Of a stretch of DNA of 64,000 nt, positions 52,964-63,120 are shown piece by piece. The notes under the pieces are model-generated. The model was not told the DNA's origin, did not search any database, and saw only the letters and a program-made list of their open reading frames with translations. A program made the position numbers and the translations under genes. The DNA comes from Paenibacillus sp. ACRRX (lineage in GTDB: Bacteria > Bacillota > Bacilli > Paenibacillales > Paenibacillaceae): NCBI RefSeq assembly GCF_022346885.1, contig NZ_JAKRNK010000010.1, positions 1-64,000 of the forward strand, given 5' to 3'. Numbering within the stretch: position 1 is the stretch's first letter; every line of letters begins with the position of its first letter.

Positions 52964-53976
52964 TCCTGCATCCCTCTTTTCCTGAGCAGATAAAGAAATA
53001 ATGGGGCGCCGATTGCCCCCATCATGATTCCAACAGGCAATTCAACAGGAGCAAACAGAATACGGCCAAGTGTATCAAATATCGTTAGCACAGCTATCGC
53101 GAGCAACACCGTTGCGGGCAGCAGCACCCGGTAATCATTGCCGATCAACATTCTAGCTGCATGTGGAACAATCATACCAACAAACCCGAGCAGTCCAACT
53201 ACACTAACTGCACTAGCAGCGAGCAGTGCCGCAATTGCTGTGATCAGCAGTCTCATCTTCTCCACTTGCAAGCCTAAGCCTCTTGCATCCGAATCACCAA
53301 GCATCATAATGTTCATGCGCTGTGCTGACAACAGCGCGACAAGGGTTCCAACAATCGTATAAGGAAGCAGCAGATACAGGTGCGGCCAGCTTTTAGCAGA
53401 AAGTCCGCCTACCAAAAACAATAATGCTCCATCTACTCGATCACTGTAAAACGTCAGTAAGCCAGATATACCTGAACTGAAGAAGGCTGACACTGCTACT
53501 CCTGCCAAAATAATGCGGCCAGGTCGTACTCCGTTCTGCCAGGCAAGCGCGTAAATAAGCATTGCCGCCCCTAATGCTCCGACAAAAGCAATCGGCGTCA
53601 TCAGATACGCATACGATGGAAATATAACCAGTGTAGCGATGCCAAACAATCCAGCTCCCGAAGATACGCCGATAATATGGGGGTCGGCAAGAGGATTGCG
53701 CATAACACCTTGCAGCAGTGCGCCTGCGAGCGCAAGACTAATTCCTACGATTCCGGCAATTAAAGTGCGAGGCAGCCTGACATTCCAAATAATGTCCTTT
53801 ATCATCCCTTGTTCATTACCTGTAAATACCCGGTAAATGGCTGTCGGACTAATGTTTACCGCTCCACTCACAAGACTAAATAAAATCCCTACCGCTGCAA
53901 GCAGTATTAAAGCAGCAAAAACGACGATACGCCAGGTTGCTGATCTGCGGATATCCATACGCTGCTTAGTTCCCAT
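52960..53976 (-). CDS. FecCD-type siderophore ABC permease
   Basis: 338 residues, nine or ten hydrophobic helices. Family motifs: RLPRTLIAGIVGISLALAGA, LLQGVMRNPLADPHIIGVSSGAG and the cytoplasmic GLLGFVGMIVPHAARMLIG. A single FecCD gene implies a homodimeric permease. It overlaps the binding-protein gene by 11 bp. Confidence 0.92.
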   Translation of the reverse strand: MGTKQRMDIRRSATWRIVVFAALILLAAVGILFSLVSGAVNISPTAIYRVFTGNEQGMIKDIIWNVRLPRTLIAGIVGISLALAGALLQGVMRNPLADPHIIGVSSGAGLFGIATLVIFPSYAYLMTPIAFVGALGAAMLIYALAWQNGVRPGRIILAGVAVSAFFSSGISGLLTFYSDRVDGALLFLVGGLSAKSWPHLYLLLPYTIVGTLVALLSAQRMNIMMLGDSDARGLGLQVEKMRLLITAIAALLAASAVSVVGLLGFVGMIVPHAARMLIGNDYRVLLPATVLLAIAVLTIFDTLGRILFAPVELPVGIMMGAIGAPLFLYLLRKRGMQE

Positions 53977-54970
53977 ATATTTCGGGATAGATCAGAATAG
54001 CCAAACGCATTAAGGTTTGATCAATCTTTAATCCAGGTGAATTTACAAAGTCAGCCGGCAAAATAAACAGTTTGTTCTCTTTTACCGCTCGTAATGAAGC
54101 CCACGCCGGATTATTTCCCAAATCTTCTTTGAGCTTTGCCTTGCCATATTCCTCTGTGCCATACGCAATCACAAACAAGTAATCAGGATCAGCTTCAATC
54201 AGCTTTTCGATACTGTACGGGACTGCGCTTGGCATCGCTCCCGCTTGCATGCCGGCAGCTACGTTAGTTAATTTCAGTTGATTGGCGATGTCTAGCGCGA
54301 TACTGTCACTTTTCTGGAGAGAGACCCCCCTAGACATAATCGTAATTAATGCAAATTTCGGCGATTGATTCGGCAGTTTATTTGTAATAGCTTGAATACG
54401 CTGCTTCGTGTCTTGTAGTGCAAGTTCGGTTTCTTGCTGTTTCTCCAGCATATGTCCAAGAAGCTTCGCGGTCTGTAAAATGTCTTCGTAGCTGTCCATC
54501 TTGATTAAGGCTAGCGGGGTGTTGGTTGTGGTTAGTGCCTCTTTTAAACTGGTGTGGAAAATAGGATGCCCAATAACCAGATCTGGTTCTAAGCTCGTTA
54601 TTTTTTCGATGCTGACTTGATTAATGGGTCCAACGTCTGTCGATGACTGAGCCTGTTCCGGTACCGAAGTACCTGGGGCAGTAGCACGCCCAACCGTTTT
54701 ACCTCCAAGCTGATAAAATAATTCCAGTACCTCTGTATTCAAAATAACGATGCGGGCAGGTTTATGAGGCAGGGAAACTTGCTGACCTGTTGAATCATGA
54801 AATGACATAAATAAGTCCTTGTCTGTTGTCGAAACGGGGTTGTCAGCAGATAGATTGCCAGTTGATAATGGGGACTCCTTCGTTGTTGCTGAATGAGCAC
54901 TGCATCCGATCATGGATAGCATAACTATGATTCCAATCAACATGATTAGCCTCTTCTTTATCATGTTCAT
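53966..54970 (-). CDS. Siderophore-binding lipoprotein (FepB/FhuD-like)
   Basis: 334 residues. Signal peptide with lipobox MIGC near residue 23, then a Ser/Thr-rich linker. The Fe-siderophore periplasmic-binding fold shows PARIVILNTEVLELFYQLGGKTVGRA, SIEKITSLEPDLVIGHP and DPDYLFVIAYGTEEYGKAK. It is tethered outside the membrane and delivers a ferric siderophore or heme to the permease. First gene of the operon. I saw no Fur box in the 145 bp upstream of this gene. Confidence 0.9.
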   Translation of the reverse strand: MNMIKKRLIMLIGIIVMLSMIGCSAHSATTKESPLSTGNLSADNPVSTTDKDLFMSFHDSTGQQVSLPHKPARIVILNTEVLELFYQLGGKTVGRATAPGTSVPEQAQSSTDVGPINQVSIEKITSLEPDLVIGHPIFHTSLKEALTTTNTPLALIKMDSYEDILQTAKLLGHMLEKQQETELALQDTKQRIQAITNKLPNQSPKFALITIMSRGVSLQKSDSIALDIANQLKLTNVAAGMQAGAMPSAVPYSIEKLIEADPDYLFVIAYGTEEYGKAKLKEDLGNNPAWASLRAVKENKLFILPADFVNSPGLKIDQTLMRLAILIYPEIYGN

Positions 54971-55115
54971 TCCTGCCTTTCTATTTTTCTACTCTTCGAA
55001 CCCCCACTCTATATTTTCAGCGCTGCACCAAAGAGAACAGCTTCATCGGATTGCATTTTCAGCAACACCACCTAACTACTGTGTTCATTATTGGTCAAAC
55101 GGTCCTTCCTCAATT

Positions 55116-55718
55116 TTATAACTCAATGTCATACTCCATGTGGTGTGCAGTATCCCGAGCAACTTCTCTGCCAAGCAGCCGAGAAACCATATGCAGTGCC
55201 ATATGAATGCCTGCTGATATACCAGCAGAAGTGACAATCCGATCCATATCGACATATTTGACGTGTTCAACTACATTCACCTCTGGGTAGTCAGTTCGCA
55301 GCCTTTCAATGCTGGCCCAATGTGTCGTAGCTTGCAAACCATTTAACAAGCCAGCCTGGGCTAATAGCAATGCGCCTGTACATACAGATGTCAACCATTG
55401 TACAGACTCATATTGGTTACGAATCCATTCCACCAGTAGCGGATTATCAAGCTCAAGTCGAACCCCCTTCCCCCCTGGAATCACTAATAGATCATACCGT
55501 GGGGCCGTATCCAAACTGTAATCAGGCGTCACCTTTAATCCATTACGCGCGGTAATGCACTCACCAGTCTGCGAAATAGTCGTAACCTTAAACGGTTCGT
55601 GATGATCTGGCTGCCAGCGGTTCAATGCCGTTACGGCAAATACCTCAAATGGCCCAGCAAAATCAAGTACCTCTACATCATCAAACAATAATATGCCAAC
55701 TTTCCATGTCTGCATCAT
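55116..55718 (-). CDS. DJ-1/PfpI (GATase1-like) family protein
   Basis: 200 residues. VGILLFDDVEVLDFAGPFEVF at the N-terminus, YDLLVIPGGKGVR, the nucleophile elbow SVCTGALLLAQAG with Cys, and THWASIERLRTDYP. This is the pattern of the isonitrile-hydratase-like/GlxA-N subfamily without an AraC domain. Enzymatic role unproven. GGAGGG precedes ATG 55718. Single gene. Confidence 0.88.
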   Translation of the reverse strand: MMQTWKVGILLFDDVEVLDFAGPFEVFAVTALNRWQPDHHEPFKVTTISQTGECITARNGLKVTPDYSLDTAPRYDLLVIPGGKGVRLELDNPLLVEWIRNQYESVQWLTSVCTGALLLAQAGLLNGLQATTHWASIERLRTDYPEVNVVEHVKYVDMDRIVTSAGISAGIHMALHMVSRLLGREVARDTAHHMEYDIEL

Positions 55719-55860
55719 ATACCCTCCTCCAGTATAAATAGCTTACAAGTTCATTATACGAACTGGTATAAAGAGGTTAAATGACTAAAAGGAGCTATTT
55801 TTTTATGCACGACACTTATTACAAATTTGTTGTGCGTTCCCAATCAGATGGACATAAAGC

Positions 55861-55884
55861 AAAAAGGCCCACACAATGTGTGGA
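55861..55884 (-). terminator. Terminator after the ABC uptake operon
   Basis: 7-bp stem CCACACA (55869-55875)/TGTGTGG (55877-55883), and CCTTTTTGC on the minus strand. Confidence 0.7.
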
Positions 55885-55917
55885 CACTAAAACCTACGTA
55901 TCTTAACTTCGATTCAC

Positions 55918-56715
55918 CTATCCACCTAGCATTACCCTATCATCTACAAACTTCTCTCCACGCAGCCGCTCAAACTCCCGCAACAATTTTTCTACCGTCA
56001 GCTGCTTTTTTTGCTCCACTCCTATATCTAATATAATTCTACCCTTATCCATCATGATCAACCGATTGCCGAGTCTTATCGCCTGCTCCATGTTGTGTGT
56101 CACCATTAACGTGGTCAATGACGTCTCTCTTACGATCTTATCGGTCAGTCTTGTAATCATTTCCGCCCGAGCGGGGTCCAAGGCAGCGGTATGCTCGTCC
56201 AGCAGCAGCAGGCTCGGCTGCGTAAATGTTGCCATCAGCAGGCTAAGTGCCTGTCTTTCGCCTCCAGACAGTAGGCCAACCTTCGCCGTCAGGCGATGTT
56301 CCAACCCAAGGCCTAGTATTTCCAGTTGTTCGCTAAACCAACTTTTTCGTTGGCGGCTCACACCGGCTCTTAGCCCCCTACGTCGTCCCCGCGCATATGC
56401 CAGCGCCAAATTCTCCTCAATGGTCATCGAGGGTGCTGTACCTGCCAGTGGATCTTGGAATACCCGGCCAATCCAACGGCTGCGCGCATGCTCTTGCTTA
56501 GAGCTCACGTCCTGTCCTTCAATATGGACACAACCGATATCCGGCAGCATCACACCTGATATCACGTTCATCAGTGTCGATTTACCTGCTCCATTACTAC
56601 CGATCACCGTCACAAAGTCGCCCTGCTTCAAGTGAAGGTTAATGTGAACAAGCGCCAACTTCTCATCTGCTGTTCCTGGATTAAACAATTTACATACCTG
56701 CTGAATATGAAGCAT
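55918..56715 (-). CDS. ABC transporter ATPase of an ABC_sub_bind-type importer
   Basis: 265 residues. Walker A GSNGAGKST, signature LSGGERQALSLLMA, Walker B LLLLDEHTAALD, H-loop VTHNMEQ. The Walker B motif has His where most ATPases have Pro-Thr (DEH-T). Its start overlaps the permease stop (TAATG). It completes an import system of the TrpXYZ-like class. Confidence 0.9.
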   Translation of the reverse strand: MLHIQQVCKLFNPGTADEKLALVHINLHLKQGDFVTVIGSNGAGKSTLMNVISGVMLPDIGCVHIEGQDVSSKQEHARSRWIGRVFQDPLAGTAPSMTIEENLALAYARGRRRGLRAGVSRQRKSWFSEQLEILGLGLEHRLTAKVGLLSGGERQALSLLMATFTQPSLLLLDEHTAALDPARAEMITRLTDKIVRETSLTTLMVTHNMEQAIRLGNRLIMMDKGRIILDIGVEQKKQLTVEKLLREFERLRGEKFVDDRVMLGG

Positions 56716-57641
56716 TATACATCACCTCCAGACTGTATTAATTCTACAGCCCGTCTGCGGCTGTCAGCGCGCTGTCTCACTGCCCTTCGAATCATGGGCA
56801 GCGTAAGCGCAATAATGACGATAACGGCTGTCAACAGTTTTAAATCTGTGGAATTAAGCTCCATCTGGAGAGCAACTGCCACTATCAGGCGATACAATAT
56901 CGCACCCAGCAATACAGCAAATGTCGCACGTACAATCGTTCGATGGCCAAAAACCGCCTCGCCAATAATAACCGATGCCAGACCAATAACGATCATACCG
57001 ACACCCAACTGGATATCTGCGAACCCCTGATATTGGGCAATCAGCGCACCTGCCAGCGCCACCATTGCATTGGACAGGCCTACCCCAATAATAATCGTCG
57101 AATCCGTCCGAACGCCTAAGCTTCTGATCATGCGGGCATTATCACCAGTAGCTCGCAGCGCAAGTCCAATTTCTGTCTTCAAGAATAAATCCAGAAGCAG
57201 CTTAATAACTATAGCTGCAACACCCATGACAAGAACAAACTCATACTTAAATCCTTCTGATAGTGGCGACAATAGCGTCTCTGTATTTACTAATGTTATA
57301 TTTGACCTGCCCATAATCCTCAAATTAATGGAGTGTAACGCAATCATCATTAATATACCGGACAACAACGCATTCACTTTACCTTTCGTATGGATCAGAC
57401 CCGTCAATATCCCTGCTAGACCTCCCCCGATACAAGCCAGCATTGTAGCCACAAAGGGGTTCATGCCCGAAGAGATACCTAAAGCCGCAATACCCGCACC
57501 TGTCGTAAAGCTGCCATCCACAGTCAAATCAGGAAAATCCAAAATTCGAAATGTCAAATATACACCAAATGCCATAATCGCATACAACAGACCAATTTCG
57601 ACAGACTTCAGCATGGCTTCCCAAAATCCTGCGTGAAACAT
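56715..57641 (-). CDS. Branched-chain-type ABC permease of an ABC_sub_bind importer
   Basis: 308 residues with eight or nine helices. MAFGVYLTFRILDFPDLTVDGSFTTGAG is diagnostic of the permeases that pair with ABC_sub_bind proteins, followed by GRSNITL and GLALRATGDNARMIRSLGV with the cytoplasmic coupling helix. GGAGG precedes the start. Cotranscribed with the binding protein and ATPase. Confidence 0.9.
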   Translation of the reverse strand: MFHAGFWEAMLKSVEIGLLYAIMAFGVYLTFRILDFPDLTVDGSFTTGAGIAALGISSGMNPFVATMLACIGGGLAGILTGLIHTKGKVNALLSGILMMIALHSINLRIMGRSNITLVNTETLLSPLSEGFKYEFVLVMGVAAIVIKLLLDLFLKTEIGLALRATGDNARMIRSLGVRTDSTIIIGVGLSNAMVALAGALIAQYQGFADIQLGVGMIVIGLASVIIGEAVFGHRTIVRATFAVLLGAILYRLIVAVALQMELNSTDLKLLTAVIVIIALTLPMIRRAVRQRADSRRRAVELIQSGGDV

Positions 57642-57667
57642 GTTGCTTTACCTCCTCTACAGCTGTC

Positions 57668-58702
57668 TTATTCGAATAAGTTCTCTTGTTTCACTTCCGC
57701 TTTCATCGCAGCGGTTACATCAAAGCCTTGAGATGCAGCAGCCTTCAAATTAAGCGCCAAGTCTAGCGTTTCAGGATATTTCACTGCCAAATCTGCTGGT
57801 TTCTTGCCTTCTTTCAAAATTTCAATAGCCATCTTGCCTGTTGAATAGCCCAGGTCAAAATATTCAAAACCGTAACTGGCAACACCGCCGTTCTTCACGG
57901 AATCCTTATCTGCTACAAAAGTCGGAATCTTAATGTCCGATGCCACACTTATAACCGTAGCTAACGCACTTACAACTGTATTGTCTGATGGCACATAAAT
58001 CGCTTGTACTTTACCTGCCAGAGATTCAGTTGCCTGTTTGACCTCAGAACTATTCGCAACCGGGGCTTTTACAACCTCTACTCCGAGCTTGCTGAGTGCA
58101 TCCACGGCTTGCTTCACATTGATATGCGTGTTTTGTTCTCCTTCGTTCGCAATGATTCCTACCGCTTTTATGTCTTTCACATTACTTGCTATAAATTCCA
58201 TTAACTTAGAAATTGCATCAGGGTGCAGATCAGCTGTACCTGTAACATTCGCACCTGGTTTCTCGATACTTTGAACCAGACCTGCTCCTATCGGATCTGT
58301 TACTGCCGTAAACAGAATAGGCTTATTTTTAATGTTCTGGGCTGCGGCTTGAGCTGTGGGCGTAGCAATAGCCAAGACCAAATCCTTCTTGTCGCTTGCA
58401 AATTTCTGCGTGATTGTCGCCGCGTTGCTTAGATCTCCTTGTGCGTTCTGAAAGTCAATTTCAAGCGTCTCACCCTCTACATAACCAGCATCCTTAAGCG
58501 CTTGCACAAACCCTCTGCGTGCTTCATCAAGGGAAAGATGCTCTACAATTTGAGTAATTCCAATCTTAATCTTCTTGCTGCTCATTCCCTCTGTATTGCC
58601 CGTGCTTACAGGACCAGAATCCGTTCCCTCTGCACCGCATGCGCTTACAACTATCAAAGCAGCTAATAAAAAGATAAGTACAACTTGACGACTGAATTTC
58701 AT
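57668..58702 (-). CDS. ABC_sub_bind (TrpX-like) substrate-binding lipoprotein
   Basis: 344 residues. Lipobox VSAC near residue 22. KIGITQIVEHLSLDEARRGF, FQNAQGDLSNAATITQKF, LAIATPTAQAAAQ, FTAVTDPIGAGLV, VTGTADLHPDA and FVADKDSVKNGGVASYGFEYFDLG follow the family closely. Some characterised members import tryptophan, others peptides or amino-acid-like compounds; the ligand is not inferable here. AAGGGGA lies before the start. In the 390-bp region upstream (58703-59092) I see no T-box leader, which tryptophan members often have. Confidence 0.9.
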   Translation of the reverse strand: MKFSRQVVLIFLLAALIVVSACGAEGTDSGPVSTGNTEGMSSKKIKIGITQIVEHLSLDEARRGFVQALKDAGYVEGETLEIDFQNAQGDLSNAATITQKFASDKKDLVLAIATPTAQAAAQNIKNKPILFTAVTDPIGAGLVQSIEKPGANVTGTADLHPDAISKLMEFIASNVKDIKAVGIIANEGEQNTHINVKQAVDALSKLGVEVVKAPVANSSEVKQATESLAGKVQAIYVPSDNTVVSALATVISVASDIKIPTFVADKDSVKNGGVASYGFEYFDLGYSTGKMAIEILKEGKKPADLAVKYPETLDLALNLKAAASQGFDVTAAMKAEVKQENLFE

Positions 58703-59015
58703 ACATCCAAATCCCCTTTCTCAGTTTAAAAACAAATATACTAACTTATGTTTTGAAACCTCTGTGGAATCATCGTGCTGTTTCATCTCTGCCAGTTGCT
58801 GAAAGCACATTTAAATGAACATTAAATTAACGCAATAACTTTTTAATGCATAAAAGCAATATATCAGCAGTGTGCTATAGCGATAATGCACTACCTCAGT
58901 TAAGTACGTCAATAATAACTGTTGATATTTTTGTTATAATATGGGAGTTTGTGTGTAAAATAAATTGTCGACAACTCTTTACTTTGTTACTCTATCGCAT
59001 TAAACTGTTGCTATA
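58703..59015. other. Intergenic region, no gene recognised
   Basis: About 310 A+T-rich bases upstream of the ABC uptake operon. No T-box, riboswitch or ORF with a ribosome binding site seen. The operon's promoter must lie here but is not assigned. Confidence 0.5.
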
Positions 59016-59060
59016 GTAAAAAACCGAGCATGGGTCGGATAAACACAACACTATGCTCGG
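59016..59060 (-). terminator. Terminator after the malic enzyme gene
   Basis: 8-bp perfect stem CCGAGCAT (59024-59031)/ATGCTCGG (59053-59060) followed by TTTTTTAC on the minus strand. Confidence 0.88.
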
Positions 59061-59092
59061 CAGTATAATCAACAATATGAATTAGTCACATA

Positions 59093-60529
59093 TTACTTAT
59101 TAGATTGCGATTTATCGCGGTAATCACGTCTGCGAGCGACACCAGCTTCAAACGCGGCATCCACTACGGCGTCTCTGACACGTGGGACAACCTTATCGTT
59201 AAATACCGATGGAATAATGTACACTTCGCTCAGTTCATCATCAGATACGACTTCTGCGATTGCTTTGGCTGCAGCAAGTTTCATACTTTCGGTCACATGG
59301 GAAGCACGGCAATCCAACAGGCCACGGAACAAGCCAGGGAAGCACAACACATTGTTAATCTGATTCGGATAATCCGAGCGTCCTGTCGCAATAATACGCG
59401 CAATGCCCTCTATCTCATCCGGATCAATTTCTGGTGTTGGGTTAGCCATTGCAAATACGATAGCATCATGTGCCATTGATTCAACGTCTGCTTTCTTAAG
59501 CACACCTGGGCCAGATACACCGATAAAGATATCGGCACCGCGGATAACTTCCGATAACGAGCCCGTTTCTTCATTCGGGTTCGTCTTGGCAGCATAAGTG
59601 TTCCAAGACTCATTCTCGTATGTGGTCGAACGTACCAGTGCCCCTTGGCGATCGACACCAATGACGTTTGCTGCACCTGCTGACTGCAGCATTTCTGTAC
59701 ATGCCATACCAGCGGCACCAATTCCACAGAGTACGATCTTGCAGTCTTCCAGCTTTTTCTCCACGATCCGCAGAGCGTTAAGGATACCGGCCAACAGTAC
59801 AACAGACGTACCGTGCTGATCATCATGGAAGACAGGGATGTCGAGCTTTTCCGTTAATCTACGCTCAATGTCGAAGCAGCGTGGAGCAGATATATCCTCT
59901 AAGTTAATACCCCCGAATCCTGGCGCAATAGCAAGAATCGTCTGCACAATCTCATCCGGATCCTGCGTGTCGAGACAGATCGGGAACGCATCAACGCCTG
60001 CAAACTGCTTGAACAGCATCGCTTTGCCTTCCATAACAGGCATTGCCGCTCGTGGTCCAATATTGCCAAGTCCCAGTACGGCCGTGCCATCCGAAATAAC
60101 AGCAACAGTATCACGCTTGATCGTCAACGTAAAGGCACGATTAGGGTCCTCATGAATCGCCATACATACACGTGCCACACCTGGCGTATACACACGTGAC
60201 AAATCGTCACGGTTCCGAATCGGAACTTTAGGCTGCATCTCGATCTTGCCGCCCAAATGAAGCAAGAAAGTCTGGTCTGAGATATTTACAATACGTACAC
60301 CTTCCAGCGGCTTCAGACGCTGAACGATTCGGTCTCCGACACTCCCATCGTACACATTTACCGTAATGTCCCTTACGGTTGTTGTGGCTGCGCTTCGAAT
60401 GACGTCGATTGCGACGATATCTCCGCCGCCCTCGCCAATTGCCGCTGCCACCTGGGCAAAGGTACACTTGCTCTTGTCAATTTCCATTCGGATAATAATG
60501 TTAGTGCTTGAGCCTAACGATTTGGCCAT
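59093..60529 (-). CDS. NAD-dependent malic enzyme with N-terminal ACT domain
   Basis: 478 residues. The ACT domain is at about 8-85 (IIIRMEIDKSKCTFAQVAAAI). The malic enzyme domain has VYTPGVARVCMAI, AVISDGTAVLGLGNIGPRAAMPVMEGKA, GGINLEDISAPRCFDIER and FHDDQHGTSVV (metal-binding Asp residues). The NAD fold is VLCGIGAAGMAC. It decarboxylates malate to pyruvate in the cytoplasm. The ACT domain suggests amino-acid or related allosteric control. GGAGTGTAG precedes the start. Monocistronic. Confidence 0.94.
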   Translation of the reverse strand: MAKSLGSSTNIIIRMEIDKSKCTFAQVAAAIGEGGGDIVAIDVIRSAATTTVRDITVNVYDGSVGDRIVQRLKPLEGVRIVNISDQTFLLHLGGKIEMQPKVPIRNRDDLSRVYTPGVARVCMAIHEDPNRAFTLTIKRDTVAVISDGTAVLGLGNIGPRAAMPVMEGKAMLFKQFAGVDAFPICLDTQDPDEIVQTILAIAPGFGGINLEDISAPRCFDIERRLTEKLDIPVFHDDQHGTSVVLLAGILNALRIVEKKLEDCKIVLCGIGAAGMACTEMLQSAGAANVIGVDRQGALVRSTTYENESWNTYAAKTNPNEETGSLSEVIRGADIFIGVSGPGVLKKADVESMAHDAIVFAMANPTPEIDPDEIEGIARIIATGRSDYPNQINNVLCFPGLFRGLLDCRASHVTESMKLAAAKAIAEVVSDDELSEVYIIPSVFNDKVVPRVRDAVVDAAFEAGVARRRDYRDKSQSNK

Positions 60530-60661
60530 TGGTGCTACACTCCTTTAAGCGGTTGTTTAGATGTCCGTACTGTTTTGCGTGTGTAACTTAGCGTGTTCCT
60601 GCTGCCGCCCTATGCAAGCCACATCTTACGCAGTCTAAGTTCTTCGGACTCGTAAACATCG

Positions 60662-61209
60662 TTATAAGCGTTCCATGATACCCGCGAGCAGCACTGCTCG
60701 TCTTTGCATTTCTTCCACACGAACATGTTCGTGTACAGCATGGGCACCGTCTCCTCGTGCGCCAAGCCCGTCCAGTGTTGGCGTGCCGCAAGCCGCTATG
60801 AAATTGCCGTCGCTGACTCCACCTGTGCCTGTCTCTTCAAGATGCAAGTCAAGCTCCTCATGCGCCACAAGCTGAGCCAAGTGATATAAGCTTCCGATAG
60901 CATCGGTTCTCTCCATCGGCGGACGATTCATATACCCTTTCATATGCAGGCGAATTTCGGGATGGAACGGTGTTACCTCTTTCATCTTCGTCATCATCCG
61001 TCCAAAATCCTCCATTGTTCGCACAGGAATATCAATTTCCACTTCCATTAGTTCGGGAACAACGTTAACTCCAATACCACCACTAATATTCCAACGATCA
61101 CATACAGACCACATTCATCATCCGATCACCCATTCAGTCTTACAATCTGATGTGCAATTTCCTCAATTGCGGATATACCCGCTTTCAGATTAACACCTGC
61201 ATGGACCGC
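60662..61209 (-). pseudogene. Decayed M20-family peptidase (carboxypeptidase G2-like)
   Basis: Only the C-terminal half of an M20 enzyme survives, in two frames. 61129-61209 encodes AVHAGVNLKAGISAIEEIA (the dimerisation-domain HAG motif) and runs into a TGA at 61126-61128. The next part continues in another frame (60662 to about 61114) with GGIGVNVVPE, GVSDGNFIAACG, TLDGLGARGDGAH and EHVR. An intact gene has about 370-400 residues; the zinc-binding N-terminus is missing. Broken by truncation, a stop and a frameshift. Confidence 0.85.
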
Positions 61210-61247
61210 TCATCTTTCGACGCATTTTAAGATATCGGTAAATGACA

Positions 61248-61293
61248 CGCAAGAAACCCAGCCTCTAAGTAAAACTGCTTAGGGACTGGGTTT
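61248..61293 (-). terminator. Terminator after the copper-amine-oxidase-N lipoprotein gene
   Basis: 8-bp outer stem AAACCCAG (61254-61261)/CTGGGTTT (61286-61293) plus an inner stem CTAAG/CTTAG, ending TTTCTTGCG on the minus strand. Confidence 0.75.
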
Positions 61294-61433
61294 CATATGA
61301 ATCAAGCACATATTCGTTAGTTTAAAAGTTATTCACGCCTATAAGTCCAGTACAACGTAATTCTGATCCTTTGTCCTTAAAGATGGCTTAATTTCATCTG
61401 TGGACTCAAGGTCACTAAACTTCAATAACCCGT

Positions 61434-62972
61434 CTATTCTCGGGTCACTGTCGCATAGTTCATGTATTCGCCCTTCTCGTACCCTACTTTTGCGCCAAGC
61501 AGAAGCGCGATATCGCGCAGCGGCACGTACACGGTGGAATCCTTCATGACAGGCGCGGCATCCAGCTTCTTAGCCACATTGCTGCCATCAACCGTCACTT
61601 GCTTGCTGTTTAGCTTTATTATAATCACTTTACCTGTGAGGTCCTCTACGATGCGAGCCTGCGACGCTTTGTTGTCCCACTTAACATCCGCATCCAAATG
61701 TTCAGCCACATAACGAAGCGGAACCATAGTAACCCCATTCTTAACGAAAGGAGCAGGGCCATCAATCAACCAATCGTCATACTTGCCTTGCGAAATCGGA
61801 AGGGTAACATACTTCCGTGAAATGCCTGCGTCCTTCAACAACTGATGAACCGCGGAATCCGGACTAAAATGGCGCAACCATTGACCTGGCGTCAACGTCT
61901 GTTCCAGTACGTTGACAGCATTTGTCGCATTGATTTTGTCGATTGTTATCGACTGATTATGGTTTTTGACTTCTGTAGATGCTTTAAACGTAATTCCTGA
62001 GAGAGGAACATCTTCAGATTTAGGCAGTGCCACGTTTAATTCGATATTGGTCTTGTTCAGGTTTAATGCTGCATCAGCATAAAGATCCAACTTCAGCTTC
62101 GTCTTATTGCCAAGGACGACCGCCATGTCAGCATCTTCTTTAACCACTTGAGTCCAAGCCTTATCCAGCTCATCAAGCGACTTCTCTCCATTTTCCTTCA
62201 ACCATTTAAATGCTATGAGCGCAAATACTTCCCCATCTTTTACCATGTTCGTTGATTTATCGCTTACGCCGTATGCTTCCATCGACTGTCCAACCAACGG
62301 CCCATACAATTTGCCTACTTCAGTTAACCAAGCTTTGGTTCCTTGCTCATCTGCCAGTATTGACTTCAAGAAACTGCGTACCCAGCCAATCGTTTCGTCA
62401 GCTCCAAATTCCATATGTATTTGGCTCAAGGATTGGGATTGGCCAAAAATTTGCTCCGTAACTGGAGTAACCGTTGTTACTTTAGGGTTAGGGGCATGCT
62501 TAGTGAAGAATTTTACCATCGATTTGCGGAACTGCTTTAGTTGTTCCACATCCAATTGCGGGATGTCCAGTTCTTCCATTTCTTTTGTTGTTGCCGGGAT
62601 AACAAGCGGCGTCTTGCCACCTTCTACATGGACCACTACCTGCTTGTCATCTACCGCAAGTTGAAACGGCACACTCTTGCCTGTAATCTTGATCGTACCG
62701 CTTGATGATACACGATCAGGCGATTCCATCTTCGTTGACAGATCGAGCTGAAGCCCGTTAATAATGTTAATGAACTGGCTTTCCTCCGTTGTTAGCTCGG
62801 CATCCTTACTGACGTCAAGCTTAATGCTTACCGTTTCCTTCGTCTCCGCCGACTTCAAATCAGAAGTTCTGTTTACGACTTCCCCAATATCTACACCGCC
62901 TACTGCCTGACAACCCGTAAGCACGATAAGTAATGCCGCCAGCATAGCAGCTAGGCTTGTTCGTATACGCAT
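61434..62972 (-). CDS. Lipoprotein with C-terminal copper amine oxidase N-terminal domain
   Basis: 512 residues from ATG 62972, which has GGGGAGG 9 bp upstream; the longer frame from 63095 lacks one. Signal peptide ends in lipobox LTGC. The long middle part is a lipid-carrier-like domain with no assigned family. The last 100 residues are the copper amine oxidase N-terminal-like ('stalk') domain: VTMVPLRYVAEHLDADVKWDNKAS and STVYVPLRDIALLLGAKVGYEKG. That domain is common in Paenibacillus surface proteins and is not itself an oxidase. Function unknown; surface-anchored. Confidence 0.82.
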   Translation of the reverse strand: MRIRTSLAAMLAALLIVLTGCQAVGGVDIGEVVNRTSDLKSAETKETVSIKLDVSKDAELTTEESQFINIINGLQLDLSTKMESPDRVSSSGTIKITGKSVPFQLAVDDKQVVVHVEGGKTPLVIPATTKEMEELDIPQLDVEQLKQFRKSMVKFFTKHAPNPKVTTVTPVTEQIFGQSQSLSQIHMEFGADETIGWVRSFLKSILADEQGTKAWLTEVGKLYGPLVGQSMEAYGVSDKSTNMVKDGEVFALIAFKWLKENGEKSLDELDKAWTQVVKEDADMAVVLGNKTKLKLDLYADAALNLNKTNIELNVALPKSEDVPLSGITFKASTEVKNHNQSITIDKINATNAVNVLEQTLTPGQWLRHFSPDSAVHQLLKDAGISRKYVTLPISQGKYDDWLIDGPAPFVKNGVTMVPLRYVAEHLDADVKWDNKASQARIVEDLTGKVIIIKLNSKQVTVDGSNVAKKLDAAPVMKDSTVYVPLRDIALLLGAKVGYEKGEYMNYATVTRE

Positions 62973-63120
62973 GTACTCATTCCTCCCCTTCAAATAGGTA
63001 AAACCATTAAAAAGATCATGATTCCACTCTATTATGTATTCATTTAGGGGGGTTGTAAAGAACCGATTACGGGCACGGGAAAGGCTTGTTCTCACGAGAC
63101 AGTTAAGTTTAGAACAGAGA

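Noticed and set aside
58703-59092. Possible T-box leader before the TrpX-like operon
   Set aside because: The conserved T-box sequence and a specifier loop were looked for on the minus strand and not found.
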